A DNA stretch of 64,000 nucleotides from Sandaracinaceae bacterium (GTDB lineage: Bacteria; Myxococcota_A; Polyangia; Polyangiales; Sandaracinaceae). Position numbers and translations under genes: made by a program. Shown here in pieces: positions 7,668 to 17,260 of the stretch (within the stretch, counting starts at the first letter, position 1; each line of letters begins with the position of its first letter). The stretch is taken from positions 62,001 through 126,000 of the forward strand of contig JAVJQK010000071.1 of NCBI GenBank assembly GCA_040218145.1, written 5' to 3'. The notes beneath the pieces were generated by a model. The model had not been told where the DNA came from and made no database searches. It was given only the letters and a program-made list of their open reading frames with translations.

Positions 7668-8648
7668 TCAGATCCAGCGGCGGCGACGGAAGAAGAAGAA
7701 CATCGTCGCCGCGACGAGCAGCATCACCCCGATGGCCAGCTCGAAGCCGAACTGGAAGTGCAGGTAGGGCATGTACTCGAAGTTCATCCCGTAGAGCCCG
7801 GTGATGAAGGTCAGCGGCAGCATCACGGTGGAGAACACGGTGAGCACCCGCATCACCTCGTTGAGCCGATGGGACTGCACGCTCAGGTACGCGTCCATCG
7901 AGCTGACCATGAGCGAGTTGTAGGCGTCGTTCAGATCCATCACCCGGACCATGTGGTCGTGCACGTCGCTGAAGAACGGGCGCACCGCGTCGGGGATGAG
8001 CGCGAACTCCCCGTGGGCCAGGCGCGACAGCAGGTTCTTCTGGTGCATCCCGACCCGGCGCAGGCGCTGCAGCGAGTGCTTCATGCGGAAGATGCGCTCG
8101 AGCAGCGCGGGCCCACCCTGGTTGAGGATGGCCGCCTCGATGCCGTCGACCTCCGCGTCGAGCTTCTCCATCAGCGGGAGATACTCGTCTACGAGGCAGT
8201 CGATGATGCGGTGGGCCAACACGGCCGGGCCGCGGGCCAGGAAGCTCGGGTCTTGCGTCACGCGGTCCCGCGCCTCCGCCACCGCGGCGAAGGGCACGCG
8301 GTAGTGCGTGATGAGGTAGCGCGCGCCCAGGAACAGATCGAGGTCGGCGGTGTGCACCTCTCCGTCTCCCGGGTCGTCATCGCTGAGGCCGTGCACGATC
8401 AAGTACAGGTGGTCGCCGAAGCTCTCGATCTTCGGCGTCGTCGCGTCGGCGAAGGCGTCCTCGACGAGCAGCGGGTGGAACTCGAAGGTGTCCTCGAGGA
8501 TGCGCTTGGTCTCGCCGTCCTGGCTGTCGAGGTCGACCCACACGATGACCGCGGGGTCCGCGAGCAGCGCCGGCAACTCGCCCACCGTCGCCTCGAGCCG
8601 CAGGTGCTCGCCCCTCTCGGTTCGCACCGCGTGGATACGCGTCGTCAC
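7668..8648 (-). CDS. corA: CorA family Mg2+/Co2+ transporter
   Basis: A 326-residue inner-membrane divalent cation channel. The N-terminal two-thirds is the cytoplasmic funnel with long helices; the C-terminus has the two membrane helices, the first ending in the signature GLYGMNFEYMP (GMN selectivity motif), the second an AIGVMLLVAATMFFFF segment followed by the basic tail RRRRWI that closes CorA proteins. Start GTG 8648 follows TACGCT plus 6 nt and no Shine-Dalgarno sequence. Members of this family also carry Ni2+ or Zn2+, so the physiological ion is inferred. Confidence 0.93.
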   Translation of the reverse strand: MTTRIHAVRTERGEHLRLEATVGELPALLADPAVIVWVDLDSQDGETKRILEDTFEFHPLLVEDAFADATTPKIESFGDHLYLIVHGLSDDDPGDGEVHTADLDLFLGARYLITHYRVPFAAVAEARDRVTQDPSFLARGPAVLAHRIIDCLVDEYLPLMEKLDAEVDGIEAAILNQGGPALLERIFRMKHSLQRLRRVGMHQKNLLSRLAHGEFALIPDAVRPFFSDVHDHMVRVMDLNDAYNSLMVSSMDAYLSVQSHRLNEVMRVLTVFSTVMLPLTFITGLYGMNFEYMPYLHFQFGFELAIGVMLLVAATMFFFFRRRRWI

Positions 8649-8654
8649 GAGGGC

Positions 8655-8660
8655 AGCGTA
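8655..8660 (-). promoter_or_regulatory. Probable -10 element, leaderless corA start
   Basis: On the minus strand TACGCT is followed by 6 nt and GTG (8648). The identical hexamer with the same spacing precedes tyrA (22095-22100). Confidence 0.55.
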
Positions 8661-8706
8661 CGAAGGCGGCGATGAAGCGGGCCAGTTTGCGGCCAGCCGA
8701 GCGGGC

Positions 8707-9303
8707 TCACTGCAGGCTGACGGGGACCAGCCGTGGGCTCTCCGCGAGCGCGGCGGGGGTGACCACGATGGCGTCCGGCCGGGGCAGACGCCCGAGCCGA
8801 CGGCGGGCCAGCCTCCGCGCGCGGCGCCCGAGCCGAAGCTCGCGCCAGCGCTGCGGGACCGAGAGCGCCTCGCCGAGCGCGCGCTCGTAGATCATCCAGA
8901 CGAGCTCGGAGCAATAGAGGCGGGCGTCGCCCCACTCGAAGCGGGCGTCGTAGGGGCGCCCGAGGAGCCGCTCGCCTTCGCGGCGCAGCGCCTCGATCTC
9001 GTCCGCGGTGAGCGCGCGCGGGAGCCGACGCGCGGTGATCCGCTGCCCGACCCCGCGCCGCCGCCACGCGTCGAGGCGAGTCCAACGCACGGGGCTCACC
9101 GCCTCGAGCACCCAGAGCTCGCCGTCGCGGGGCAGCACCACGCCGACGTGGGTCCACGGGGAGCGCGTGACCTGGCGGATCACCCGGCTCTGGCGAGAGC
9201 GCGAGGTCTGGAACACCAGGTCACCCGGGCGGAGCTGTGCGTGACCGCGCGAGGGGAGGGCCACCGAGGTGAGGAGCAGCCCGAGGAGCAGTACGAGGCG
9301 CAT
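8707..9303 (-). CDS. Exported YiiX/NlpC-P60-like (permuted papain-fold) hydrolase
   Basis: A 198-residue protein with a Sec signal peptide (MRLVLLLGLLLTSVALPSRG then HAQ). The mature part opens with LRPGDLVFQTS, has SPWTHVGVVL and later LYCSELVWMIYE, which fit the YiiX (DUF830)/poxvirus G6R permuted NlpC/P60 layout: His in the TH.GVV strand and a catalytic Cys in YCSELVW. Members are thought to cleave amide or acyl bonds in cell-wall or lipid substrates; the substrate here is unknown. The C-terminal ~50 residues are Arg-rich. It is transcribed toward corA but 58 bp separate the two genes. Confidence 0.75.
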   Translation of the reverse strand: MRLVLLLGLLLTSVALPSRGHAQLRPGDLVFQTSRSRQSRVIRQVTRSPWTHVGVVLPRDGELWVLEAVSPVRWTRLDAWRRRGVGQRITARRLPRALTADEIEALRREGERLLGRPYDARFEWGDARLYCSELVWMIYERALGEALSVPQRWRELRLGRRARRLARRRLGRLPRPDAIVVTPAALAESPRLVPVSLQ

Positions 9304-9433
9304 CGAAGCAGCGTGGCGCGCGCCCTCGACCCGAGCGTTGCGGAGATGAGGAGATCTCGAGGCAGACCGAAGCGGGGCCTCACGCGTCTCTCCCGCTCAC
9401 GGCGTGGTACATCTCGCGCCGGGGAGGGATCGA

Positions 9434-10960
9434 ATGAGACGACTCATGGCGGCGATCGCCGGGCTCGGGGTGCTGCTGGGGGCGGGGCCAGCGAGCGCGT
9501 TCTGCGGCTTCTATGTGAGCGGCGCGGGCACCGACCTCTACAACAACGCCACGATGGTGGTGATGATGCGCGACGGCACCCGCACGGTGCTCTCGATGCA
9601 GAACAACTACGACGGTCCACCCGAGGACTTCGCGATGGTCGTCCCGGTCCCGGTCGTGCTGGGCGAGGAGGACGTCAAGACGCTGCCCGACGCCATCTTC
9701 GCGCGGGTCGACCAGCTCGCCGCCCCGCGCCTGGTGGAGTACTGGGAGCAGGACCCGTGCGCGCCCGAGGTCTACCCGGGGCAGATGGTCATGGCGGCGG
9801 GCGCGATGCCGGACATGGCCGAGGCCGAGGAGACGGGCGGGGATCTCGGGGTGACGGTCGAGGCGGAGTTCGTGGTCGGCGAGTACGACATCGCGATCCT
9901 GAGCGCCAACGACTCCTCCGGGCTCGATACGTGGCTGCGCCGAGAGGGCTACCGCATCCCGGAGGGCGCCGAGCCGGTCCTCCGGCCGTACGTGGCCCAG
10001 GGCACCAAGTTCTTCGTCGCGCGCGTCGACGTCGAGCGGGTGACGCGGGTGGACGGTCGCGCGGTGCTCTCGCCGCTCCGCTTCCACTACGACAGCGAGA
10101 CGTTCTCGCTCCCGGTGCGCCTCGGGCTGCTCAACAGCCGGGGACAGCAGGACCTCATCGTGCACGTGCTCGCGCGCGGACAGCGCTACGAGGTGGCCAA
10201 CTACGACAACGTGATGATCCCCACCAACCTGGTGGTCAGCCACGGCGTGCGCGGGGAGTTCGGGCCCTTCTACGCGTCGCTCCTGGATCGCACGCTCGAG
10301 CGGCACCGCGGCGCGGTGGTCACCGAGTACGCATGGGACGCCTCGAGCTGCGATCCGTGCCCGACGCCCGGGCTCACGCCGGACGAGATCACCACCCTCG
10401 GCGCCGACGTCGTGGCGGCCGACCCGTACGGGTTCACCCTCACGCGCCTGCACTACCGCTACGGGCGCGACGACCTCGGCGAAGATCTCGTGTTCCGCGC
10501 CGCGCCGCCCATCGTCGGCGGCCGCGGCATGCCGGACGCGGAGGGCCAGCTCACCGAGCAGGGCGCCCAGCCCAGCGGGAGCAACGCGTTCCAGGGGCGC
10601 TACGTGATGCTCAACTCCTGGCAGGGCGAGGTCGCGTGCGACGATCCGCGACCCGGTCGCTGGGGCGGGCCGCCGAGCGGAGGGGAGCCGCCGCCGATCG
10701 CGGCCACCAACACCGCGTTCGTGGATCGCTCCGGCTCACTCGGCTCGTACCTCACGCAGGATCTGCCGGAGCTCGGCGTGGAGGCGGGGGCGAGCGACTC
10801 CGACGACGGCTCGGGGCCGCGGACGAGCGCCGGGCCCGACGCGCCCCGCGGGGGCGGCTGCGCGAGCTGCAGCGTCGGCGCGGGCTCGCTCTCGTTCGGG
10901 GGCGGGGCGCTGGTGGCGCTGCTCGGGCTGGCGCTGCTCTGGCGTCGCCGCTCGCGCTGA
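9434..10960 (+). CDS. DUF2330 exported protein with MYXO-CTERM-like C-terminal anchor
   Basis: A 508-residue protein. Start ATG 9434 is set by GGGGAGGG at 9421-9428 and yields a clean signal peptide (MRRLMAAIAGLGVLLGAGPA then SAFCGFYV). The mature N-terminus (FCGFYVSGAGTDLYNNAT, NYDGPPEDFAMVVPVP) is the DUF2330 signature found in myxobacteria and actinobacteria; its function is unknown. The C-terminus has GGCASC, a hydrophobic helix (GALVALLGLALLW) and RRRSR, matching the tripartite MYXO-CTERM sorting signal (Cys motif, transmembrane segment, basic tail), which is thought to be processed for surface anchoring in Myxococcota. Mono-cistronic by appearance; convergent with folA. Confidence 0.85.
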   Translation: MRRLMAAIAGLGVLLGAGPASAFCGFYVSGAGTDLYNNATMVVMMRDGTRTVLSMQNNYDGPPEDFAMVVPVPVVLGEEDVKTLPDAIFARVDQLAAPRLVEYWEQDPCAPEVYPGQMVMAAGAMPDMAEAEETGGDLGVTVEAEFVVGEYDIAILSANDSSGLDTWLRREGYRIPEGAEPVLRPYVAQGTKFFVARVDVERVTRVDGRAVLSPLRFHYDSETFSLPVRLGLLNSRGQQDLIVHVLARGQRYEVANYDNVMIPTNLVVSHGVRGEFGPFYASLLDRTLERHRGAVVTEYAWDASSCDPCPTPGLTPDEITTLGADVVAADPYGFTLTRLHYRYGRDDLGEDLVFRAAPPIVGGRGMPDAEGQLTEQGAQPSGSNAFQGRYVMLNSWQGEVACDDPRPGRWGGPPSGGEPPPIAATNTAFVDRSGSLGSYLTQDLPELGVEAGASDSDDGSGPRTSAGPDAPRGGGCASCSVGAGSLSFGGGALVALLGLALLWRRRSR

Positions 10961-10984
10961 AGCGGCACGGCTGAAGAGACGCGC

Positions 10985-11470
10985 TCAGCGAGCGCGACGG
11001 TACTCGACCATCCGGAAGGCGTGGGCGTGGCGCTCGTCCGCCTCGTGCCGCGCCTCGTCGGTCGGCTCCCACGCGGCCCAGTCGACCGGGGGGAAGAACG
11101 TGTCGCCCTCGATCACCGCCTCGACGTGGGTGACGTAGAGGACGTCGGCGCGCGCGAGCGCCTCGGCGTAGAGAGACGCGCCGCCGATGACGACCTTCTC
11201 GTCGCCCTCGGTGGAGAGCGCCTCCTCGAAGGACGAGACGACGGTCGCGCCCTCCGCCTCGTAGCCCGGCTGACGGGTCACGACGACGTTGTGGCGCTTC
11301 TTCAGCGGGCGCCGCGGCAGCGACTCCCACGTCTTCCGGCCCATGATGACCGTCTTGCCGAGCGTGCAGCGGCGGAAGTGCTTCATCTCGTCCGGGAGCC
11401 GCCAGGGCAGGTCGCCGTCCCGCCCGATGACGCCGTTGTCGGAGACGGCGACGACGAGGCCGAGCGTCAT
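10985..11470 (-). CDS. folA: Dihydrofolate reductase
   Basis: 161 residues, close to the E. coli enzyme (159). It reduces dihydrofolate to tetrahydrofolate with NADPH, regenerating the cofactor oxidised by thymidylate synthase. Motifs: LVVAVSDNGVIGRDGDLPWR (substrate loop with the conserved W-R after LP), LGKTVIMGRKTWESLP (NADPH binding), and VVIGGASLYAEAL (nucleotide-binding GG). The ATG lies 8 bp after the thyA stop, so thyA-folA is a two-gene unit. Confidence 0.97.
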   Translation of the reverse strand: MTLGLVVAVSDNGVIGRDGDLPWRLPDEMKHFRRCTLGKTVIMGRKTWESLPRRPLKKRHNVVVTRQPGYEAEGATVVSSFEEALSTEGDEKVVIGGASLYAEALARADVLYVTHVEAVIEGDTFFPPVDWAAWEPTDEARHEADERHAHAFRMVEYRRAR

Positions 11471-11477
11471 ACCGCCC

Positions 11478-12272
11478 TCACACCGCCACCGGCGCCTTGA
11501 TGCGCGGGTGCGGGTCGTAGCCCTCGAGCGTGAAGTGCTCGAGCTCGAAGGCGAAGAGATCGCGCACGCTCGGGTCCAGGCGCATCTTCGGGAGCGGGCG
11601 CGGCGCGCGCGAGAGCTGCAGCTCCACCTGCTCGAGGTGGTTGAGGTAGATGTGCGCGTCGCCGAAGGTGTGCACGAAGTCGCCCGGCTCGAGCCCCGTC
11701 ACCTGCGCGATCATCAGGGTCAGGAGCGCGTAGCTCGCGATGTTGAACGGCACGCCCAGGAAGAGGTCGGCGCTGCGCTGGTAGAGCTGGCAAGATAGTT
11801 TGCCGTCGGCCACGTAGAACTGGAAGAGGCAGTGGCAGGGCGCGAGGGCCATCCGGTCGAGGTCCGCGACGTTCCAGGCGCTGACCAGGATGCGCCGCGA
11901 GTCCGGGGTCTCGCGGAGCTGCGAGAGGACGCGCGCGATCTGATCGATGTGCTGTCCGTCGGGGGTGGGCCAGGAGCGCCACTGCACGCCGTACACCGGC
12001 CCGAGGTCGCCGTCGGCGTCGGCCCACTCGTCCCAGATCGAGACCTTCCGCTCCTGGAGCCACCGCACGTTGGAGTCTCCGCGGAGGAACCAGAGCAGCT
12101 CGTGGATGATGGACTTGAGGTGGACCTTCTTGGTCGTCACCAGCGGGAAGCCCGCCTCGAGGTCGAAGCGGAGCTGGCGCCCGAACACGCTCAGCGTGCC
12201 GGTGCCCGTCCGGTCCGCTTTTCGGGTGCCGTTCTCGCGAACGTCGCGGAGGAGGTCGAGGTAGGCGTCCAT
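11478..12272 (-). CDS. thyA: Thymidylate synthase
   Basis: 264 residues, exactly the length of E. coli ThyA. It methylates dUMP to dTMP using methylenetetrahydrofolate, producing dihydrofolate for the adjacent FolA. Motifs: [38 protein letters not shown], the catalytic Cys in [12 protein letters not shown], the dUMP-phosphate RSAD motif in [20 protein letters not shown], and [16 protein letters not shown]. The terminal PVAV is the family's APVAV end. The start at ATG 12272 matches the family start ([11 protein letters not shown]). The kinase gene upstream ends 41 bp before it. Confidence 0.98.
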   Translation of the reverse strand: MDAYLDLLRDVRENGTRKADRTGTGTLSVFGRQLRFDLEAGFPLVTTKKVHLKSIIHELLWFLRGDSNVRWLQERKVSIWDEWADADGDLGPVYGVQWRSWPTPDGQHIDQIARVLSQLRETPDSRRILVSAWNVADLDRMALAPCHCLFQFYVADGKLSCQLYQRSADLFLGVPFNIASYALLTLMIAQVTGLEPGDFVHTFGDAHIYLNHLEQVELQLSRAPRPLPKMRLDPSVRDLFAFELEHFTLEGYDPHPRIKAPVAV

Positions 12273-12313
12273 CAGGCGCGGAGTCTGCGTCGCCGTCACT
12301 TCACCATCAAGGC

Positions 12314-14497
12314 TCACTCTGCCATCAAGGCCGCGATCCTCTCGTCCAGCTCTCGCAACCGGAAGGGCTTGGTGAGGTGATGCCCCCCTTGCTCGTCGAG
12401 GAACGCGCGCGCCTTCGGGGTGAACGTGCCGCCGGTCATGAAGAGCATGCGCTTCGCGAGCTGCGGCTGGTGCGCGCTGACCCAGCGGTGCACGTCCATG
12501 CCCGTGCCGTCGAGCATCATCATGTCGCAGAGGATGACGTCGAAGGACGGATCCGCCTCGATCCGCGCCACCGCGCTCTCGAGCCCGTCCGCCGTCACGA
12601 CCGTGTACCGCTCCGCGATCAACCGGCCGAGGACCTCGACGATCATCGGCTCGTCGTCCACGAGCAGCAGCCGTCGCCGGGTGGTCGGCGCCACCGGGGA
12701 GGGCTCGTCTGCGGACGGTGTCGGCGACGGCACGGTGCGGACCGCCCGGGGCAGGCTGACCGTGAACCGCGAGCCGCTGCCGAGCTGCGAGTCGACGGCG
12801 ATCCGTCCGCCGTGCGCGGTGACGACGCTGTGGCAGATGGACAGCCCCAGCCCGGCGCCCGCGCCGTGCGCGCGCGTGCTGAAGAAGGGGTCGAAGAGCC
12901 GGTCCAGGTGCTCCGGGGGCACGCCCTCGCCCGAGTCGGCCACCTCCACGCGCACCTCGTCCGCCTCCATCCACGTGCGCACCGAGATGACGTGCTCGTC
13001 GGGGTGTCCCTCGTCGATGGCGCGGGCCGCGTTCAGGAGGAGGTTCAGGAACACCTGACTGAGCCGGCCTTCATGCCCGATGACGGGGGAGATGTCGCCC
13101 AGGTCGGTCTGGAGCTGCGCGCGGTACTTGATCTCGTGGTGCGCCATCTTGATCGCGATGCGGACCGATTCGTTCACGTCGACGTGGCTCTTCTGCTCCT
13201 CGTTGACGCGTGAGAAGGTCATCAGATCTCGCACGATGCGTTGCACTCTCTCCGCGCCCTCGAGGGCGTCGGCGCCGTGGCGGCGGATCAGCTCGAGGTC
13301 GTCCGGGGCGCTCAGCTCGACGCGGTCGAGCAGCGCATCGATGTCGGGGGAGGAGAGATGGTCTCCGAGCGCTTCGCGGAGGCGCTGGAGCTTGTCCGAG
13401 AGACGCGCTGCGTGTCGCTCGTAGGCCTGGAGGTTGAGGAGCACGTAGGCGAGCGGGTTGTTGATCTCGTGCGCCATGCCTGCGGCCAGGGTGCCCACGC
13501 TCGCGAGCCGCCCGGCCTGCGCGAGCTGCGCCTCCAGTTGCCGACGGCGTTGACGCTCTCCGAGGGCCGCGACCAGATCCGCCGACGCCTCCAGCAGGGG
13601 GCCGAGGTCGGCGAGCTGCTCGTGGTCGTAGGGGTTGCGGGCGTCCGCGAGACCGACCACGCCCACCAGGCGCTCCCCGACCGCGAGCGGTAGCACCGCC
13701 GCGCGCTGCCGCGCGACGCGTCCCCAGGGGCCACCGAGGACGCCCGGGTCCTCCGCCATCGCGGGCTCGCCGCTGCTCAGTACCCGCTGGCTCAGCGCGT
13801 CGACTGGGACCGGCTCCAGGGTCTTGCCCTTCGACGCGCCGCCGTCGATGCGAGCGTGCAGCGCCAGCTCCGCCGAGCCGTCGTCGAGGGGGCGCGCGAC
13901 GAAGCCGAAGCGGCTCCCGGTCAGCTCGAGCAAGGACGCCAGCGGCGCGTGAAAGATGGCGACCACCGCGCCCGCGTCGTCCCGGGAGTGGACCATGCGC
14001 ACCGTGTCGAGGAGCTGCGCGTGGGCTCGCGCGCGCACCTCGGCGCGCTTGCGGTCGGTGATGTCGACGAAGGTGACCACCGCCCCCTGCGCGCCCTGGC
14101 CCGACTCCGGGAAGGGCAGCGCGGTGAAGATGGCCCAGCGCAGATCTCCCTCTGGCTGACGGACGCCCAGCGTCAGCGGTGGCTGCGCCTGGCCCGTCGT
14201 GAGGCAGCGCGCCACGGGATAGTCCTCGACCGGGCAGGGGCGCCCGTCTTCGTGGAAGGTCTCACCCTCGAAGTCCGTGATGAAGCGCGCGCTGAGCCGA
14301 TCCCAGGCGAGCCCGAGGAAGTCTTGCGCCTGGCGGTTGGCCCTCAGGATCCCGCCGTCGGCGGCCACCTGCACGATGCCGCCGGGCACCACCTCGAGGA
14401 TTCGGGCCAGGAGCCGCGCTTCGGTGCTGTCCGGGTTCACGCGGGGGAGCCCCCCCTCGGGGGTCGTCAGCGGCTTCCGGTCCGTCAGCTTCGTCAC
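12314..14497 (-). CDS. Hybrid sensor histidine kinase (PAS-GAF-HisKA-HATPase-receiver)
   Basis: 727 residues, no transmembrane segment, so a cytoplasmic sensor. Order: PAS domain (~25-150, ending in [11 protein letters not shown]), GAF-like domain (~160-315), HisKA with phosphoacceptor His343 in [12 protein letters not shown], HATPase with [25 protein letters not shown] and [15 protein letters not shown], then a C-terminal receiver (605-727) with acidic D614/D615, phosphoacceptor D658 in ILCDMMML and K710 in TKPF. The start is GTG 14497, preceded by TAAGAT plus 7 nt; this hexamer overlaps the stop codon of the symporter gene upstream. The input signal and output partner are unknown; a dicarboxylate-sensing link to the adjacent symporter is possible but unproven. 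Confidence 0.92.
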   Translation of the reverse strand: MTKLTDRKPLTTPEGGLPRVNPDSTEARLLARILEVVPGGIVQVAADGGILRANRQAQDFLGLAWDRLSARFITDFEGETFHEDGRPCPVEDYPVARCLTTGQAQPPLTLGVRQPEGDLRWAIFTALPFPESGQGAQGAVVTFVDITDRKRAEVRARAHAQLLDTVRMVHSRDDAGAVVAIFHAPLASLLELTGSRFGFVARPLDDGSAELALHARIDGGASKGKTLEPVPVDALSQRVLSSGEPAMAEDPGVLGGPWGRVARQRAAVLPLAVGERLVGVVGLADARNPYDHEQLADLGPLLEASADLVAALGERQRRRQLEAQLAQAGRLASVGTLAAGMAHEINNPLAYVLLNLQAYERHAARLSDKLQRLREALGDHLSSPDIDALLDRVELSAPDDLELIRRHGADALEGAERVQRIVRDLMTFSRVNEEQKSHVDVNESVRIAIKMAHHEIKYRAQLQTDLGDISPVIGHEGRLSQVFLNLLLNAARAIDEGHPDEHVISVRTWMEADEVRVEVADSGEGVPPEHLDRLFDPFFSTRAHGAGAGLGLSICHSVVTAHGGRIAVDSQLGSGSRFTVSLPRAVRTVPSPTPSADEPSPVAPTTRRRLLLVDDEPMIVEVLGRLIAERYTVVTADGLESAVARIEADPSFDVILCDMMMLDGTGMDVHRWVSAHQPQLAKRMLFMTGGTFTPKARAFLDEQGGHHLTKPFRLRELDERIAALMAE

Positions 14498-14504
14498 TAC
14501 CCCT

Positions 14505-14510
14505 ATCTTA
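14505..14510 (-). promoter_or_regulatory. Probable -10 element inside the symporter stop, for the hybrid kinase
   Basis: On the minus strand TAAGAT ends 7 nt before GTG 14497. Its first three bases are the TAA stop codon of the symporter gene, so the promoter would start the kinase independently within a run of same-strand genes. Confidence 0.5.
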
Positions 14511-15821
14511 CCCCACCGCCGCCCCTTCGTCGCTCGGTTCGGAGGGCTCGTCGCCCCCGATCCGGTCGAGCCGCGCGACCACCGCGGCGGCCGTCGAATC
14601 CGACCACACGTTCACGCTGGTGCGCGCCATGTCCAGCACCCGGTCCACGGCGAGGATGAGCCCGACCGCGGTGGCCGGCAGCCCGACCGCGTCCAGCACC
14701 ACCACCATCATCACCGTCCCCGCGTGCGGGATCCCGGCCGCGCCCACGCTGGCCAGCAGCGCGGTGAAGGCGACCACCACCTGCTGCGCGAGGGTCAGGT
14801 CCGCGCCGAAGGCCTGGGCGATGAAGAGCACCGCGACCGCCTCGTAGAGCGCCGTCCCGTCCATGTTCACCGTCGCGCCGAGCGGCAGCACGAACGAGCT
14901 GACGCGGTTGGAGACCCCGGCGCGCTCCTCGATCGAGGTGATGGTCAGGGGGAGCGTCGCGTTGCTGCTCGCGGTGCTGAAGGCGGTCAGCAGGGCTGGC
15001 CACATCGCGCGCGCGAACTCGAAGGGCGAGCGTCGGGCGAGGACGAACAGGAGCAGCGGGAGCGTGATCAGCGCGTGGAACGCCAGCGCGAGCAGCACGG
15101 TGAGCATGTACTTGCCCAGCGCGACGAACGCGCCGAGGCCCGCGCCGGCGGCCGCGTAGAGCATGAAGCCGAAGACCCCGAACGGCGCGAGCCGGATGAC
15201 GAACATCGTCATCTTCATCATCACCGCGAAGACGTCCTCGAAGAACATCTTCAGGCGCCCGCCCGACTCGCCCCCCGTGAAGGTGATGAAGAGGCCGAAC
15301 AACAGCGAGAAGAAGATGATCGGCAGCATGTCCCCCTCCGCGGTGGCCGCGAAGGGGTTGGTCGGGATCATCTCGGTCAGCTGCGTCCACAGGATTTGCC
15401 CCAGCGAGCGGTCGCCGGCGACGACGTCGGGCATCGTGTGTCCCGCGCTCTCGGCCTCGAGCGCCTCGAGCGCCACCCCGTCGCCCGGCCGGATCAGGTT
15501 GGTCATCACGATGCCGACGGTGATCGCGAGCAGGCTGGTCAGCGCGTAGTACGCGAACGTGCGCCCGCCGAGTCGGCCGAGGGCCCGCGGATCGCCGAGG
15601 CCCGTGACCCCGGTGATCAGGCTCGAGACGATGAGCGGCACGACGATCATCTGGAGCAGCCGGAGGAACACCCGGCCGAGCTCCTCGCCCACGCGCGCGA
15701 CCTCTCGCACCAGCGCGACGTCGATCGTGCCCTGCTCGGCCAGGAGGTTGAGCGGGAGCCCCACCGCGGCGCCGAGCGCCATGCCGATCAGGATCCAGTG
15801 ATGGAGCTGCAGCTTGCGCAC
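14508..15821 (-). CDS. Dicarboxylate/amino acid:cation symporter (DAACS family)
   Basis: 437 residues from GTG 15821 (VRKLQLHHWILIGMALGAAV). DAACS/GltPh-type secondary transporter that couples uptake of glutamate, aspartate or C4-dicarboxylates to Na+ or H+. Signatures: the early helix RLLQMIVVPLIVSSLITGVT, the serine-rich hairpin region TASSNATLPLTITS, the NMDGT motif (GATVNMDGTALYEAVAVLF), and the second hairpin ASVGAAGIPHAGTVMMVVVL, ending in AVDRVLDMARTSVNVWSDS. An acidic cytoplasmic tail follows. It begins 11 bp after the stop of the upstream gene, suggesting co-transcription. Which substrate or cation is used cannot be read reliably. Confidence 0.92.
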   Translation of the reverse strand: MRKLQLHHWILIGMALGAAVGLPLNLLAEQGTIDVALVREVARVGEELGRVFLRLLQMIVVPLIVSSLITGVTGLGDPRALGRLGGRTFAYYALTSLLAITVGIVMTNLIRPGDGVALEALEAESAGHTMPDVVAGDRSLGQILWTQLTEMIPTNPFAATAEGDMLPIIFFSLLFGLFITFTGGESGGRLKMFFEDVFAVMMKMTMFVIRLAPFGVFGFMLYAAAGAGLGAFVALGKYMLTVLLALAFHALITLPLLLFVLARRSPFEFARAMWPALLTAFSTASSNATLPLTITSIEERAGVSNRVSSFVLPLGATVNMDGTALYEAVAVLFIAQAFGADLTLAQQVVVAFTALLASVGAAGIPHAGTVMMVVVLDAVGLPATAVGLILAVDRVLDMARTSVNVWSDSTAAAVVARLDRIGGDEPSEPSDEGAAVG

Positions 15822-15832
15822 GCGCTCTCGTA

Positions 15833-17260
15833 TCAGGCGGCGCGACGGCGTGTCGAGCACTCCTCGCGGACGCGGCGCCACCAGCGAGCGAGGTCGGCGG
15901 CCTCCGGGAGGCTCGGGCAGGAGAGCTCCAGGGTGAGGCCGCCGGGCGTGAGCGCGTACTCCGTGACCGTCGCGTCGAGCGCCCGGGCGAGCTCGTCCGT
16001 CCACGCGCGCGCCTCCGCGTCGGCGCGGCGCGCGGAGGGGCGCCACCGTCGCGTCGCCGCGCGCAGGGCGCGACCGATCCAGCCGCTCGGCGCGGGGCCG
16101 TCTCGGTCGACGAGCGACAGCCGCAGCGCGCCTTCGTGCGGCTCGAGGCGCAGCCTGCGGTGCGCGCCCATCGTCAACTCCGCCCCGTCCCGGTCGAGCG
16201 ACGGAATCTGGGAGGCGTCGCGATAGCCGGTCGCGCCTCGCTCGACGACGGCGGCGAGGGTGGCGCGGACGCGCTGCCGCAGCCTCCGCGTGTCGGCGTC
16301 GACGGGCTCGAGGGGGAGGGTGCGGCGCTGCACCGCGTGCCCCTCCCGGTCGCACCGCAGGAGCTGCAGCGCGCCGGGCTGATCGGCGAAGGCGTACAGG
16401 TGCTTGGCCCGATGGCGGAAGGTGAGCGAAGGCCCCAGGGCGGGGAGCGCGAAGGGGGGCTGCGCCTCCAGCCGGGCGCGCAGGGTCTGGTCGGGCGCCG
16501 CCGCGAGCACCGCCCAGCGATCCTCCACCCAGACCGGGGCGGCGCTGCGCAGCGGGGGCGTGCCCGTGGGGAAGAAGGGATGCGGCCTCTCGAACACCCG
16601 CGCTCCCGCCCCGAGGATGGCGAGCCGGGTCTCCTCGCCCGCGTCGATCGTGACCGCGACGCGCCCACCGCCCGCCGACGTCCGCACGTCACGCACCGCG
16701 CCCGGCAGCGGATGGCGCACCGTCGTCCAGCGCTCTCCGCGGCCGCAGCTCGTGCCCCAGGCCTCGTCGCCGGCGAAGGCCCAGACGAGGAGCCGCTCGT
16801 CGCGGAGGACGGCCGCCGCGAGGCGCGCCCCGGCTCGCCGCTCGGACAGGAGCCGCCTCGAGGGCCCCGCCGCCTCGGGCCCGTCGTCGCTCGCGCGGAG
16901 GTCGACCGCGGCGATCCCCTCTGCGTCGGCCGCGAAGAGGGTGGCCTGACCGCCGTCCCCGGCGAGCGCGACCTGCGCGGCGCCCTCGAGCACCAGCCGG
17001 GGCGTGGTGGCCGCGCCGTCCTCCCAGTCGAGCGCGCACATCCACGCGCCGTCCTCCTCGCACCACGCGACCCAGAGGCCCTCGCGCGAGGCGTGGAGCG
17101 CGGGCACGGCGGCGAGCGCGGTCCCCACCACGCCGACGTGTCGGCAGAAGACGGGCGCCCCGCGCCGCCAGCTCTCGAAGCGCGCCACCACCGGGCCCAG
17201 CGGATCGGAGACGCCGACGGTGAGGCCCCGCGCGTCGAGGATCACCGCGGGCGGGGTCAC
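15833..17260 (-). CDS. Uncharacterised 475-residue protein, possibly beta-propeller-like
   Basis: Starts at GTG 17260, overlapping the pgi stop by 3 bases (GTGA), so it is translationally coupled to pgi. No signal peptide or membrane segment. The first ~330 residues have recurring strand-rich units with Trp/Asp turns ([51 protein letters not shown]), reminiscent of a propeller. The last ~140 residues are helical and Arg-rich ([35 protein letters not shown]). No catalytic motif or known family recognised. Confidence 0.6.
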   Translation of the reverse strand: MTPPAVILDARGLTVGVSDPLGPVVARFESWRRGAPVFCRHVGVVGTALAAVPALHASREGLWVAWCEEDGAWMCALDWEDGAATTPRLVLEGAAQVALAGDGGQATLFAADAEGIAAVDLRASDDGPEAAGPSRRLLSERRAGARLAAAVLRDERLLVWAFAGDEAWGTSCGRGERWTTVRHPLPGAVRDVRTSAGGGRVAVTIDAGEETRLAILGAGARVFERPHPFFPTGTPPLRSAAPVWVEDRWAVLAAAPDQTLRARLEAQPPFALPALGPSLTFRHRAKHLYAFADQPGALQLLRCDREGHAVQRRTLPLEPVDADTRRLRQRVRATLAAVVERGATGYRDASQIPSLDRDGAELTMGAHRRLRLEPHEGALRLSLVDRDGPAPSGWIGRALRAATRRWRPSARRADAEARAWTDELARALDATVTEYALTPGGLTLELSCPSLPEAADLARWWRRVREECSTRRRAA